Below are positions 7,527 through 16,452 of a stretch of DNA of 35,082 bases, one piece after another. Positions within the stretch are counted from its first letter, which is position 1, and the number at the start of each line of letters is the position of its first letter. Source of the stretch: Methylobacterium dankookense (GTDB taxonomy: Bacteria > Pseudomonadota > Alphaproteobacteria > Rhizobiales > Beijerinckiaceae); the NCBI RefSeq assembly GCF_902141855.1, contig NZ_CABFVH010000051.1:1-35082 (forward strand). Direction: 5' to 3'. Both the position numbers and the translations under genes were made by a program. Under the pieces are notes generated by a model. The model saw only the letters and a list, made by a program, of their open reading frames with translations. It ran no database searches and was not told the DNA's origin.

Positions 7527-9158
7527 TCACTTGTTTCTTCCGAGTAGGACGAGCCAGCCGACGCCCAGGACGAAGACGATGAGGCCGATCGTCACGAAGA
7601 CCGGCGTGCCGAGATCGATCAGGCGCGGGGCGAGCTGGGTCGCGAAGGCCGCGACGACGAGGGCGACCGCGACGCGCGCGGCGGCCCGCTCGATGCCGCG
7701 CGTGATCTTGTCGAGGCCTTTGATCTCGATCTCGACGGTGACCTTGCCCTGCTTCAGCCGCACCAGCATCAGGTGGATGAGGGTCGGCAGCTCCGAGGCC
7801 GCGCCGTAGAGGCCGACGCCGAGCGCCTCGGCCTTGGCCTTGAGCCCGGAGAGCGAGAACTGCGTCTGCATGCTCGCGCGCACGGTGGGGCCGGCGGCGG
7901 CGAACAGGTCGAAGTTCGGGTCGAGGTGGCGCATCACGCCGTCGGCGGTGACGAGGCCCTTGAACAGGATCGCGAGGTCGGTCGGCATCGCGAGGTCGTT
8001 CTCGCGGGCCATGGTCATGAAGTCGGTGAGCACGAGCCCGAGATTCAGCGGGATCGCGGAATGGCTCTCGACGAAGGCCTGGGCCGAGACCTGGAGCTTC
8101 GTCATGTCCGGGTTGCTCGCCCCCGTCCAGTCGAGGAGCACGGCCATCAGCCCGTCCGCGTCCTGCTTCAGCATGGCGCCGATCAGCACGAGGAGCTGGT
8201 TGCGCCGCCGCCGCGAGAGGCGCCCGATGATGCCGAAATCGATGAAGCCGATGCGGTTGCCGGACATCGCCAGCATGTTGCCGGGATGCGGGTCGGCGTG
8301 GAACACGCCCTCGATCAGCGCCATGCGCAGGAAGGCGTCGGTGCCCTTCTGGGCGAGCATCTTCTTGTCGACGCCGGCCTCGCGCAGGCGGGCCTCGTCG
8401 TTGGGCGGGATGCCCTCGATGAACTCCTGCACGAGCACCCGCTCGGAGCACCATTCCCAGTAGATCTTCGGGAAGACGATGTCGTCGCGGCCCTCGAAGA
8501 TCTGGGCCAGCACCTCGCAGTTGCGCGCCTCGTTGAGGAGGTCGAGCTCGCCGTTCAGCCCCTCCGCGAGGTGGCGCATCTGCTCGCGCGGCTGGTAGCG
8601 GGCCATGTCCGGCCACTCGGTCTCGACGATGCGGGCGCCGTGCGCCATCAGGCGCAGATCCGCCTCGATGATCTTGCGCAGGTTCGGGCGCAGCACCTTG
8701 ACGATGACCGTCTCGCCCGTGTGCAGCCGCGCCCGGTAGACCTGGGCGATCGAGGCGGAGGCGATCGGGTTGATGTCGAACTCGGCGAAGACCTCGTGGG
8801 GGCTGGCGCCGAGATCCTCCTCGAGCTGCGGCCGGATGGTCTCCCAGGCCACGGGGGAGACCTGACTGTGCAGCTTCTCCAGCTCCTCCGTCCAGGCCGG
8901 CGAGAGCAGGTCGGGGCGGCTCGCCAGGACCTGCCCGAACTTGATGAAGGTCGGCCCCAGCGCCTCGATGGCCCGGCGCAGGCGCTCGGGCTCCGACAGG
9001 CGGGTCACGTCGACCCGGGGCTTCCGGCGCGGCAGCAGCGGCAGGTAGCGCAGGCCGAGCCGGTCCACGACCCGGTTCACGCCGAAGCCGATCAGGATCG
9101 TGGCGATCTCCGAGAGCCGCTGGCGGTCGCGGGCGGCAACGAAGGCGGTCTTCAGCAT
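7527..9158 (-). CDS. UbiB/ABC1-family atypical kinase, membrane-anchored
   Basis: A 543-residue protein of the AarF/UbiB/ADCK family, whose members support ubiquinone biosynthesis or lipid handling through an atypical kinase or ATPase fold. The KxGQ motif is in IKFGQVLASRPDLL, the nucleotide-loop equivalent is ASASIAQVYRARL, the ATP-lysine is in VIVKVLRPN, and the catalytic and metal motifs are HADPHPGNML and IDFGIIGRL. Two hydrophobic segments at the C-terminus, ending in LGRNK, anchor it in the membrane, as in E. coli UbiB (546 residues). The start at 9158 (MLKTAF) is chosen because upstream codons are not family-like. There is no ubiE next to it, as canonical ubiB usually has, so it may be a paralogue; I withhold the symbol. 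Confidence 0.85.
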   Translation of the reverse strand: MLKTAFVAARDRQRLSEIATILIGFGVNRVVDRLGLRYLPLLPRRKPRVDVTRLSEPERLRRAIEALGPTFIKFGQVLASRPDLLSPAWTEELEKLHSQVSPVAWETIRPQLEEDLGASPHEVFAEFDINPIASASIAQVYRARLHTGETVIVKVLRPNLRKIIEADLRLMAHGARIVETEWPDMARYQPREQMRHLAEGLNGELDLLNEARNCEVLAQIFEGRDDIVFPKIYWEWCSERVLVQEFIEGIPPNDEARLREAGVDKKMLAQKGTDAFLRMALIEGVFHADPHPGNMLAMSGNRIGFIDFGIIGRLSRRRRNQLLVLIGAMLKQDADGLMAVLLDWTGASNPDMTKLQVSAQAFVESHSAIPLNLGLVLTDFMTMARENDLAMPTDLAILFKGLVTADGVMRHLDPNFDLFAAAGPTVRASMQTQFSLSGLKAKAEALGVGLYGAASELPTLIHLMLVRLKQGKVTVEIEIKGLDKITRGIERAAARVAVALVVAAFATQLAPRLIDLGTPVFVTIGLIVFVLGVGWLVLLGRNK

Positions 9159-9323
9159 GAAACGGGGCGCTTCCGTCCGGACGTGGGGCCGCTGCCCGCA
9201 CAGCACGAGCATCGGGACTTTTTTGAGGTGGGATATGTGCCGGGCAGCGGTTCGTCCGCGCGGATTCGCACGCGTGGACCGTGGCCGGCCTCGAGCATTC
9301 CCGACACGCGCCTTCCGCCGACG

Positions 9324-9428
9324 AGAGCATTTTCCACGGAGGCTTCTTCCGGTTCCGTGAAAGAAAATGCAGCACAATCAATCAGATAGAGCATTCTCCG
9401 TGATCTCAGGGATCATGGAGAAGGCTCT
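9324..9428. repeat. Composite intergenic palindromic repeat, copy 2
   Basis: This fills the middle of the 303-base gap between the UbiB-family gene and the TAXI protein gene. Module A (9324-9387) has GCATTTTC...CACGGA pairing with TCCGTG...GAAAATGC across 9327-9370, with a three-base bulge. Module B (9388-9428) pairs AGAGCATTCTCCGTGATC with GATCATGGAGAAGGCTCT at 16 of 18 positions around a TCAGG loop. The order and modules match the copy at 97-199. The rest of the gap (9159-9323) would hold the UbiB promoter, but I see no convincing boxes. Lying after the TAXI stop codon, the hairpins could also end that transcript. Confidence 0.75.
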
Positions 9429-9461
9429 CGTCCCGATTCGGCGGCGCGCTCCGGGAGCGCC

Positions 9462-10793
9462 CTATCCCTCCAGTCCCGCCTTGCGTCGCACGGTCGAGCG
9501 GGCGGCGTCCACCGCCACAGCCGCCGCGGTGAGGGTCCGGAGCTCGGCCGGGCGCTCGATGGCCTCGCGGGCGATCTCGGCGGCAAGCCCGTCGATCTCG
9601 TCCGCGAGCCCGTCGAGCCGCGCGCGCCCGCTGCTCTCGCGGGCCGCGGCCTGGATCTCGACGAGCCGCTCGGTGGCGGTCTCGACCCGCTCGCGGCGGA
9701 TCCGGAACACCCGCTGGCGCAGCCAGGCCAGCGCCGAGCCGATGCCGCCGCCGAGGAAGGCGACGAGGTAGATCCAGGTCTCGTAGCGCTCGATGAAGCC
9801 CTCCTGCTCGCGCTCGAAATAGTCCATCGCCCCCGGATGGATGGGAAAGCGCGCGGCGGTGGCCGCGACGGTGCTGTCGTAGGCGGGCGCCTGGATGTCG
9901 GCGGCCGCCGGCAGCGCCTCGGCCAGCGCGCCGCGCATCTCGAACAGGTTCTGGGTCACCTCCGCCGCCGTGCTGCGCGACAGGTCGGCGCGGGCCATCA
10001 GCCGGTAGGCGGTCCCGACGGTGGCGATCTCCTCCTCCGGGATCCGGGGCCGCCCGCCGAACAGGGCGGCGGGCACGCCCACCGCCTGCAGGCGCGGCAT
10101 CCGCGCGATCAGGGCCGGGCCGTCCGGCACCCCGAACAGGCGCACCTTGCCCTCCGAATCGGCCTGCCCGGCCTGCCCGACGAGGCGGGCGGCGGCCGGC
10201 GTCGTCGGGGTGGTGAGCACGATCACCGCATCGATCCGCCGCGCGGCGAGCGCCGCCTTCAGCTCGGCCTCGGCCACCGGCACCAGGGTCGCGGCATCCT
10301 CGGGCGCCTCCGCGCCGGGTGCGGCGGCGAGCCCGTAATGGGCGAGCGCGGCCTCGATCAGGGCGCGGTCGGAGACGCGCTCGGCCAGCACCCCGACCCG
10401 GCGCCCGGCGAGATCGGGGAGCGCGGCGAGGCCGGCCGATTCGGGGGCCGCCACGAGGAGGGCCTGCTCGCGCAGCACCGCGAGGGTCAGCCCCTTGTCG
10501 GGGGTGAGGATGTCCGGGCGGACCACGGCGAGATCGACCGTGCCGGCCTGCAGCGCCTCGGCGCTCTCGCGCACGCCGGGAAAGGGCTTGAGGTCGAGCC
10601 GGACCGAGCGGCGCCGCTCGGACAGCCGTGCGGCGATGGCGCGCAGCACCGCGGGCTCGGTGCCGCCGGCCGGGGCCACCGCCACGGTGAGCGTGGTCGC
10701 CCGCGACAGCCACAGCACCGTCGCGGCCGCCGCCGCCAGCAGGATCGCCGCGGCGAGGAAAGCCCGCTCCCGCCGGAACCCGAGCCTCGGCAT
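9462..10793 (-). CDS. TAXI-type TRAP solute-binding protein with two membrane anchors
   Basis: A 443-residue protein. After an N-terminal hydrophobic segment (about 11-30) it has a periplasmic TAXI-like binding domain, starting TLTVAVAPAGGTEPAVLRAIA and including VDLAVVRPDIL and IHPGAMDYFER. TAXI proteins normally bind carboxylates such as glutamate or 2-oxoglutarate and hand them to a fused TRAP permease. This one continues into a second transmembrane segment (WIYLVAFLGGGIGSALAW, about 340-360) and roughly 80 residues of charged Ala/Arg/Glu-rich helix inside the cell. No TRAP permease gene is in the window. The start at 10793 is fixed by a GGGAGGGAAGAGGGG ribosome site. The topology suggests either anchoring to a permease coded elsewhere or ligand sensing across the membrane. 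Confidence 0.8.
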   Translation of the reverse strand: MPRLGFRRERAFLAAAILLAAAAATVLWLSRATTLTVAVAPAGGTEPAVLRAIAARLSERRRSVRLDLKPFPGVRESAEALQAGTVDLAVVRPDILTPDKGLTLAVLREQALLVAAPESAGLAALPDLAGRRVGVLAERVSDRALIEAALAHYGLAAAPGAEAPEDAATLVPVAEAELKAALAARRIDAVIVLTTPTTPAAARLVGQAGQADSEGKVRLFGVPDGPALIARMPRLQAVGVPAALFGGRPRIPEEEIATVGTAYRLMARADLSRSTAAEVTQNLFEMRGALAEALPAAADIQAPAYDSTVAATAARFPIHPGAMDYFEREQEGFIERYETWIYLVAFLGGGIGSALAWLRQRVFRIRRERVETATERLVEIQAAARESSGRARLDGLADEIDGLAAEIAREAIERPAELRTLTAAAVAVDAARSTVRRKAGLEG

Positions 10794-11130
10794 CCCCTCT
10801 TCCCTCCCGGTCCGGACAGGCCCGGACATGCGAACCGCCGCACCGCCTGCCGCGATGGCACGCGATGGCACGCGATGACACCCGGGCCGATCTATGGAGC
10901 GCCCGCGACAATGCGAGACTTTCCACCGGCGCGAGGCTTACTTATCGTCCGTTCATCCTTCGTCCCGGCCGGTCGGCAGGGTCGTGCGAGCCCTGCACCG
11001 GACACCTTGGCCGGCATGCCTGGGTCCCGCGCGGCGCGGGGCCTGGATCCTTGCGCGGGCCGCGCCATGCGGTAGGTACGGCGCGCCCGCTCGGACGGTC
11101 GTGATCGCTTCGCGCGGGGATGGCATTCAG
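10794..11130. other. 337-base divergent intergenic region
   Basis: This separates the divergent TAXI protein and MFS genes, so it should hold promoters for both. I see a 10-bp tandem repeat (10851-10880) and a weak plus-strand TTGCGC (11051-11056), 16 bases, TAGGTA (11073-11078) that could drive the MFS/cyo transcript. No small gene with a ribosome site is evident. No classical FNR box (TTGAT-N4-ATCAA) was found, although oxygen control of cyo would make one plausible. Confidence 0.4.
10851..10880. repeat. Three tandem 10-bp units, CGCGATGGCA
   Basis: Two exact units and a third with one change (CGCGATGACA) lie end to end, 58 bases upstream of the TAXI start codon on the minus strand. One unit per helical turn is the spacing expected of a repeated protein-binding site, but slippage alone would also produce it. 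Confidence 0.7.
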
Positions 11131-12465
11131 ATGACACCGGACCACGCCATGGCGAACTCCGCCCCTCTCGAGCGCGATGCGCGCCTCGCCATGACCGACC
11201 ACAAGGTCGCGCCGGGCGAGATCGCGATCGGCGTCGTCATCGGGCGGGCGGCCGAGTATTTCGACTTCTTCGTCTACGGCATCGCCTCGGTGCTGGTGTT
11301 CCCGAAGGTGTTCTTCCCGTTCGCCGACCCGCTGAAGGCGACGCTCTACTCCTTCGTCGTGTTCTCGCTCGCCTTCATCGCCCGGCCGATCGGCTCGGTG
11401 ATCTTCATGGCGGTCGACCGGCGCCACGGCCGCGGGGTCAAGCTGACCATCGCGCTGTTCCTGCTCGGCGGCTCGACCATGCTGATCAGCTTCCTGCCGG
11501 GCTACGACACGATCGGCGTCTCGGCGATCTGGCTGCTCGCGGCGCTGCGGATCGGGCAGGGGCTGGCGCTGGGCGGCGCCTGGGACGGGCTCGCCTCCCT
11601 GCTCGCCCTCAACGCGCCGGTGGAGCGGCGCGGCTGGTACGCGATGATGCCCCAGCTCGGCGCCCCGGTCGGCTTCATGCTGGCGAGCCTGCTCTTCGCC
11701 TTCTTCGTGATGAACCTCGACCATGCCGACTTCATCGACTGGGGCTGGCGCTACCCGTTCTTCTGCGCCTTCACCATCAACGTGGTCGCCCTGTTCGCCC
11801 GGCTGCGCCTCGTGGCCACGGACGAGTTCGAGAGCCTGATCGAGAAGGGGCGGCTCGAGCCCACCACCTTCTTCAGCCTGCTCAAGGCCCATGGCGACGA
11901 CGTGCTCATCGGCGCGCTGGTGCCGCTGGCGAGCTTCGCCCTGTTCCACCTCGTCACGATCTTCCCGATCTCCTGGATCACCCTGTTCACGCAGCGCTCG
12001 GCGGGCGAGTTCCTGCTCGTGCAGTTCGGCGGCGCCGTCCTGTTCGCGGGGGCGATCGTGTTCTCCGGGCTGATGGCCGACCAGATCGGGCGGCGCATGC
12101 ACCTGCTGATCTCGGCGGGCCTGATCGCCGCCTTCGCGGTGGCGAGCAGCATCGCGCCCCTCGTCATCGAGGAGAACGTGATCGGCCAGACCGTCTACGT
12201 GCTCGCCGGCTTCTCGCTGCTCGGCCTCGCCTACGGCCAGTCCTCGGGCGCCATCTCCGCGCGGTTCGGCTCGCGCTACCGCTATACCGGCGCGGCGCTC
12301 ACCTCGGACCTCGCCTGGCTGTTCGGGGCCGGCTTCGCGCCGCTCGTGGCGCTCGGCCTCTCGGCCAAGTTCGGCCTCGCCTGCGTCGGCCTCTACCTGC
12401 TCTCGGGCGCGGTGGCCACGATCCTGGCGCTCGCCTTCAACCGCTCCGAGATCCGGCAGATGTAG
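11131..12465 (+). CDS. MFS transporter, metabolite:H+ symporter (MHS) type
   Basis: A 444-residue inner-membrane protein with about 12 hydrophobic segments. Marks of the major facilitator family's proline/ketoglutarate-type branch are ASVLVFPKVFFP near the first helix, FIARPIGSVIFM, the loop RRHGRGVKLT between helices 2 and 3, RIGQGLALGGAWDG in helix 4, and DQIGRRMHL in the second half. Substrate unknown; relatives carry carboxylates, proline or betaine. I start it at ATG 11131; 11149 and 11191 are also possible. It ends 102 bases before cyoA on the same strand and may be cotranscribed with the oxidase genes. I recall MFS genes beside cyo operons in other Hyphomicrobiales, but the reason for the pairing is not known to me. 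Confidence 0.85.
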   Translation: MTPDHAMANSAPLERDARLAMTDHKVAPGEIAIGVVIGRAAEYFDFFVYGIASVLVFPKVFFPFADPLKATLYSFVVFSLAFIARPIGSVIFMAVDRRHGRGVKLTIALFLLGGSTMLISFLPGYDTIGVSAIWLLAALRIGQGLALGGAWDGLASLLALNAPVERRGWYAMMPQLGAPVGFMLASLLFAFFVMNLDHADFIDWGWRYPFFCAFTINVVALFARLRLVATDEFESLIEKGRLEPTTFFSLLKAHGDDVLIGALVPLASFALFHLVTIFPISWITLFTQRSAGEFLLVQFGGAVLFAGAIVFSGLMADQIGRRMHLLISAGLIAAFAVASSIAPLVIEENVIGQTVYVLAGFSLLGLAYGQSSGAISARFGSRYRYTGAALTSDLAWLFGAGFAPLVALGLSAKFGLACVGLYLLSGAVATILALAFNRSEIRQM

Positions 12466-12567
12466 CCGGGCCTCGCCTTGAACGACGCTCACGCGGCGCG
12501 GCTGCCGGCCGCGCCTTCCACATCGTCCCGCCGCGCCGCGCGGCCGGGGGGAATCATCGGGGACTCG

Positions 12568-13764
12568 ATGTCGATCGCCGCGGTCATCTCCGCTCTCACG
12601 GTGCGCGCGCAGCGCCTCGCCGCCCGCGCCCGCCCGCTCCGGGCCGCGCTCGTCCTGCCGCTGGCCGGGCTTCTCGCCGGCTGCAACCTGGTGGTGATGA
12701 ACCCCTCGGGCGACGTGGCGGTGCAGCAGCGCAACCTCGTCATCGCCTCGACGGGGCTGATGCTGCTGATCATCGTGCCGGTGATCATCCTGACGCTGAT
12801 CTTCGCCTGGCACTACCGGGACTCGAACAAGTCCGCGACCTACGATCCCGGCTGGCACCACTCGACGCAGCTCGAGGTGGTGATCTGGTCCGTGCCGCTG
12901 GTGATCATCATCGCCCTCGGCGCGCTGACCTGGATCAGCACCCACACCCTCGACCCCTACCGCCCGCTCTCGCGGATCGCGCCCGGCCAGCCGGTGGCGG
13001 CCGAGACCAAGCCGCTCGAGGTCCAGGCCGTGGCGCTCGACTGGAAGTGGCTGTTCTTCTACCCCGAATACGGGGTCGCCACGGTGAACGAGCTCGCCGC
13101 CCCGGTGGACCGGCCGATCAGCTTCAAGATCACCGCCTCCTCGGTGATGAACACCTTCTACGTCCCGGCCCTGGCCGGCATGGTCTACGCGATGCCCGGC
13201 ATGGAGATGAAGCTCCACGCCGTGATCAACAAGCCTGGCGTCTACGAGGGGCTGTCTGCGCAGTACAGCGGCAGCGGCTTCTCGCGCATGACGTTCAAAT
13301 TCCACGGCCTCGACGAGGCCGCCTTCGACGCCTGGATCGCCAAAGTAAAATCCGAAGGCAAAGATCTCAGCCGCGACGCCTATCTGGAGCTGGAGAAGCC
13401 CAGCGAGCGCGAGCCCGTGCGCTACTACGCCTCCGCGGCGGACGGCCTCTTCAGCCGGATCGTCAACATGTGCGCCCTGCCCGGCAAGATGTGCATGAGC
13501 GAGATGATGAAGATCGACGCGGCCGGCGGCGCGGGCGTGCACAGCCACGAGAATCGCGAGCGCCTGCGCTACGACAACCGGCACATCCAGCAGGGCGACG
13601 AGGCCCCCGGCGCCACCGTGCCGGCCTCCGGCCGCCCGCCGCGGTCCGAGCCGCAACCCGGCGGCGCGCCGCCCGCGGGCGGCCATGGCGGCCACGACCA
13701 TGGCGGCCATTCCGCGCCCGGCTCCGACGGGTCCGTGGCGCCCGCCCAGCGCAACAACAATTGA
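12568..13764 (+). CDS. cyoA: Cytochrome bo3-type ubiquinol oxidase subunit II
   Basis: A 398-residue lipoprotein subunit of the terminal quinol oxidase. The lipobox is LLAGC with Cys39 as the modified residue, followed by two transmembrane helices (about 55-80 and 105-125) and a periplasmic cupredoxin domain. The copper-A ligands of cytochrome c oxidases are absent (the loop reads YSGSGFSRM), which identifies a quinol oxidase. VALDWKWLFFYPEYG and AMPGMEMKLHAV are CyoA motifs. The tail beyond about residue 335 is extra: Pro/Gly-rich and ending with a GGHGGHDHGGH stretch that could bind metal. ATG 12568 is chosen for its GGGGA ribosome site and because the lipobox then lies at a normal distance; a TTG 90 bases upstream is in frame but unlikely. 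Confidence 0.95.
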   Translation: MSIAAVISALTVRAQRLAARARPLRAALVLPLAGLLAGCNLVVMNPSGDVAVQQRNLVIASTGLMLLIIVPVIILTLIFAWHYRDSNKSATYDPGWHHSTQLEVVIWSVPLVIIIALGALTWISTHTLDPYRPLSRIAPGQPVAAETKPLEVQAVALDWKWLFFYPEYGVATVNELAAPVDRPISFKITASSVMNTFYVPALAGMVYAMPGMEMKLHAVINKPGVYEGLSAQYSGSGFSRMTFKFHGLDEAAFDAWIAKVKSEGKDLSRDAYLELEKPSEREPVRYYASAADGLFSRIVNMCALPGKMCMSEMMKIDAAGGAGVHSHENRERLRYDNRHIQQGDEAPGATVPASGRPPRSEPQPGGAPPAGGHGGHDHGGHSAPGSDGSVAPAQRNNN

Positions 13765-13804
13765 GGCCGGCGGTCAGCCGACGCATCGCCAGAGAGCCGA
13801 TCCC

Positions 13805-15823
13805 ATGTTCTCGAACCTCGACTTCACGAATCTCGACCTGCAGAAGCTCGTCTTCGGACGTCTGAGCCTGGCCGACATCCCCTACCATGAGCCGATCCTG
13901 CTCGTGACCTTCGCGGTCGTGGCGATGGGCGGCGTCGTGGTGCTCGGGGCGATCACCTATTTCCGCTTCTGGGGCCCGCTCTGGCGGGACTGGGTGACCT
14001 CGGTCGACCACAAGAAGATCGGCATCATGTACATCATCCTGGCGCTGGTGATGCTGCTCCGCGGCTTCGCCGACGCGATCATGATGATCACCCAGAAGGC
14101 GATCGCCTTCGGGCCGAGCGAGGGCTACCTGCCGCCGCACCACTACGACCAGATCTTCACCGCCCACGGCGTGATCATGATCTTCTTCGTGGCGATGCCG
14201 TTCGTCACCGGGCTGATGAACTACGTCGTGCCGCTGCAGATCGGCGCCCGCGACGTCTCGTTCCCGTTCCTGAACAATTTCAGCTTCTGGATGACGGTGG
14301 CCGGCGCGGTCATCACCATGATCTCGCTGTTCGTGGGCGAGTTCTCGCGCGCCACCTGGCTCGGCTACCCGCCGCTCTCGGGCGCCGACATGAGCCCGGG
14401 CGTCGGGGTCGATTACTGGATCTGGGGCCTGCAGATCGCCGGTATCGGCACCCTGCTGTCGGGCATCAACCTGGTCGCCACCATCGTGAAGATGCGCGCG
14501 CCGGGCATGACCATGATGAAGCTGCCGGTCTTCGTCTGGACCTCGCTGTGCACGAACGTGCTGATCGTCGCCGCCTTCCCGATCCTCACGGCCGTCCTCG
14601 TGCTGCTGTCGCTCGACCGCTACGTCGGCACGCACTTCTTCACGAACGACCTCGGCGGCAATCCGATGATGTACTTCAACCTCATCTGGATCTGGGGCCA
14701 TCCGGAGGTCTACATCCTCATCCTGCCGGCCTTCGGCATCTTCTCCGAGGTGACCTCGACCTATTGCGGCAAGCGCCTGTTCGGCTACGCCTCGATGGTC
14801 TACGCCACCGTCGTCATCACGATCCTCTCCTACCTCGTCTGGCTGCACCACTTCTTCACGATGGGCTCGGGCGCCAACGTGAACTCGTTCTTCGGCATCA
14901 CGACGATGATCATCTCGATCCCGACGGGTGCGAAGATCTTCAACTGGCTGTTCACCATGTATCGCGGCCGGATCCGCTTCGAGCTGCCCATGCTCTGGAC
15001 GGTCGGCTTCATGGTGACCTTCGTCATTGGCGGCATGACCGGCGTGCTGCTGGCCGTGCCGCCGGCCGACTTCGTGCTGCACAACTCGCTCTTCCTGGTC
15101 GCGCACTTCCACAACGTGATCATCGGCGGCGTTCTGTTCGGCATGTTCGCCGGCGTGAACTACTGGTTCCCCAAGGCGTTCGGGTTCAAGCTCGACCCGT
15201 TCTGGGGCAAGATGAGCTTCTGGTGCTGGCTCGTCGGCTTCTACCTCGTCTTCATGCCGCTCTACGTGCTGGGGCTCATGGGCGTCACCCGCCGCACCCA
15301 GCACTTCGATGATCCCACCCTGCAGCCCTGGTTCATCGCCGCGGCCTGCGGCGCAGTGCTGATCTTGTGCGGGATCCTGTCCCTGCTCGTTCAGATCGTC
15401 GTCTCGATCCGCAACCGCGAGGCCCTGCGCGACACGACCGGCGATCCGTGGGGCGGCCGGACCCTCGAATGGTCCACCTCCTCGCCGCCGCCGGACTACA
15501 ACTTCGCCTTCACGCCGGTCGTGCACGACCTCGACGCCTGGTACGACATGAAGAGCCGCGGCTACGCGCGCCCGCTCAACGGCTTCAGGCCGATCCACAT
15601 GCCGAAGAACACCGGCACGGGTGCGATCATCGGCGGCCTGAGCGTCGTCTTTGGCTTCGCCATGATCTGGTACATCTGGTGGCTGGCGGCGCTCTCCTTC
15701 GCGGCGATCTTCATCGTCTCGATCGTCCACACCTTCAACTATAACCGCGACTTCTACATCCCAGCCGACACCGTCGTCCGGGCCGAGAACGAGCGCACCG
15801 CCGTGCTGGCGGGACGGGTCTGA
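13805..15823 (+). CDS. cyoB: Cytochrome bo3-type ubiquinol oxidase subunit I
   Basis: The 672-residue catalytic subunit, which reduces O2 to water at a heme-copper centre and pumps protons. Ligands are all present: low-spin heme His121 and His436, CuB His299 (cross-linked to Tyr303 in WGHPEVY), His348 and His349, and high-spin heme His434 in AHFHNV. The D-channel aspartate is Asp150 (QIGARDVSFP) and the K-channel lysine Lys377 (SIPTGAKIFNW), making it an A-type oxidase. About 15 hydrophobic segments are visible, as in CyoB rather than the 12 of a plain COX1. The start at 13805 gives MFSNLDF; it lies 40 bases after cyoA and 5 before cyoC. Confidence 0.97.
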   Translation: MFSNLDFTNLDLQKLVFGRLSLADIPYHEPILLVTFAVVAMGGVVVLGAITYFRFWGPLWRDWVTSVDHKKIGIMYIILALVMLLRGFADAIMMITQKAIAFGPSEGYLPPHHYDQIFTAHGVIMIFFVAMPFVTGLMNYVVPLQIGARDVSFPFLNNFSFWMTVAGAVITMISLFVGEFSRATWLGYPPLSGADMSPGVGVDYWIWGLQIAGIGTLLSGINLVATIVKMRAPGMTMMKLPVFVWTSLCTNVLIVAAFPILTAVLVLLSLDRYVGTHFFTNDLGGNPMMYFNLIWIWGHPEVYILILPAFGIFSEVTSTYCGKRLFGYASMVYATVVITILSYLVWLHHFFTMGSGANVNSFFGITTMIISIPTGAKIFNWLFTMYRGRIRFELPMLWTVGFMVTFVIGGMTGVLLAVPPADFVLHNSLFLVAHFHNVIIGGVLFGMFAGVNYWFPKAFGFKLDPFWGKMSFWCWLVGFYLVFMPLYVLGLMGVTRRTQHFDDPTLQPWFIAAACGAVLILCGILSLLVQIVVSIRNREALRDTTGDPWGGRTLEWSTSSPPPDYNFAFTPVVHDLDAWYDMKSRGYARPLNGFRPIHMPKNTGTGAIIGGLSVVFGFAMIWYIWWLAALSFAAIFIVSIVHTFNYNRDFYIPADTVVRAENERTAVLAGRV

Positions 15824-15828
15824 CCTCG

Positions 15829-16452
15829 ATGATGCACACGGACACTGCGCCCCCCGGCACCGAGCCGATCTTCCACCTGGAGGAGGAGCACCATCCGGAG
15901 ACCAGCACCCTGCTCGGGTTCTGGATCTACCTGATGAGCGACTGCCTCATCTTCGCGGTCCTGTTCGCCACCTACGGCGTGCTCGGGCGCAACTACGCGG
16001 CCGGCCCTTCCCCGAAGGACCTGTTCGACCTGCCGCTCGTCGCGCTGAACACGGCGATGCTGCTGTTCTCGTCGATCACCTACGGCTTCGCGATGATCGC
16101 GATGGACAAGGGCCGGCAAGCGGCGACGCAGGTCTGGCTCGCGATCACCGGGCTCTTCGGCGCGGCCTTCCTCGGGATCGAGCTCTACGAGTTCAGCCAC
16201 CTCATCCACGAGGGCGCCGGACCGCAGCGCTCCGCCTTCCTATCCTCCTTCTTCACGCTGGTGGGCACCCACGGCCTGCACGTCACCCTCGGCCTCGTCT
16301 GGCTGATCGTGCTGATGGTACAGGTGACACAGCGCGGCCTGATCCCCGAGAACCAGCGCCGGCTGATGTGCCTGTCGATGTTCTGGCACTTCCTCGACGT
16401 GGTCTGGATCGGCGTCTTCACCTTCGTCTACCTGATGGGAGTCCTGCAATGA
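15829..16452 (+). CDS. cyoC: Cytochrome bo3-type ubiquinol oxidase subunit III
   Basis: A 207-residue membrane subunit with five transmembrane helices, as usual for CyoC. Family motifs are LLGFWIYLMSDCLIFAVLFATY, ELYEFSHLI, FFTLVGTHGLHVTLGLVW and FWHFLDVVWIGVFTFVYLMG. It lacks the first two helices of mitochondrial-type COX3, as quinol oxidases do. Two ATGs (15829 and 15832) follow the cyoB stop directly, and either may be used. Its last bases overlap the cyoD start (ATGA), so the two are translationally coupled. Confidence 0.96.
   Translation: MMHTDTAPPGTEPIFHLEEEHHPETSTLLGFWIYLMSDCLIFAVLFATYGVLGRNYAAGPSPKDLFDLPLVALNTAMLLFSSITYGFAMIAMDKGRQAATQVWLAITGLFGAAFLGIELYEFSHLIHEGAGPQRSAFLSSFFTLVGTHGLHVTLGLVWLIVLMVQVTQRGLIPENQRRLMCLSMFWHFLDVVWIGVFTFVYLMGVLQ

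Noticed and set aside
10942..13710. A 922-codon minus-strand frame opposite the MFS and cyoA genes
   Set aside because: The translation is low-complexity His/Asp/Arg/Gly text mirroring real plus-strand codons; no motif, no ribosome site.
13805..15823. Cytochrome c oxidase (aa3 type) instead of quinol oxidase
   Set aside because: The neighbouring subunit II lacks the copper-A cysteines, subunit I has the extra helices of CyoB, and CyoD is present.
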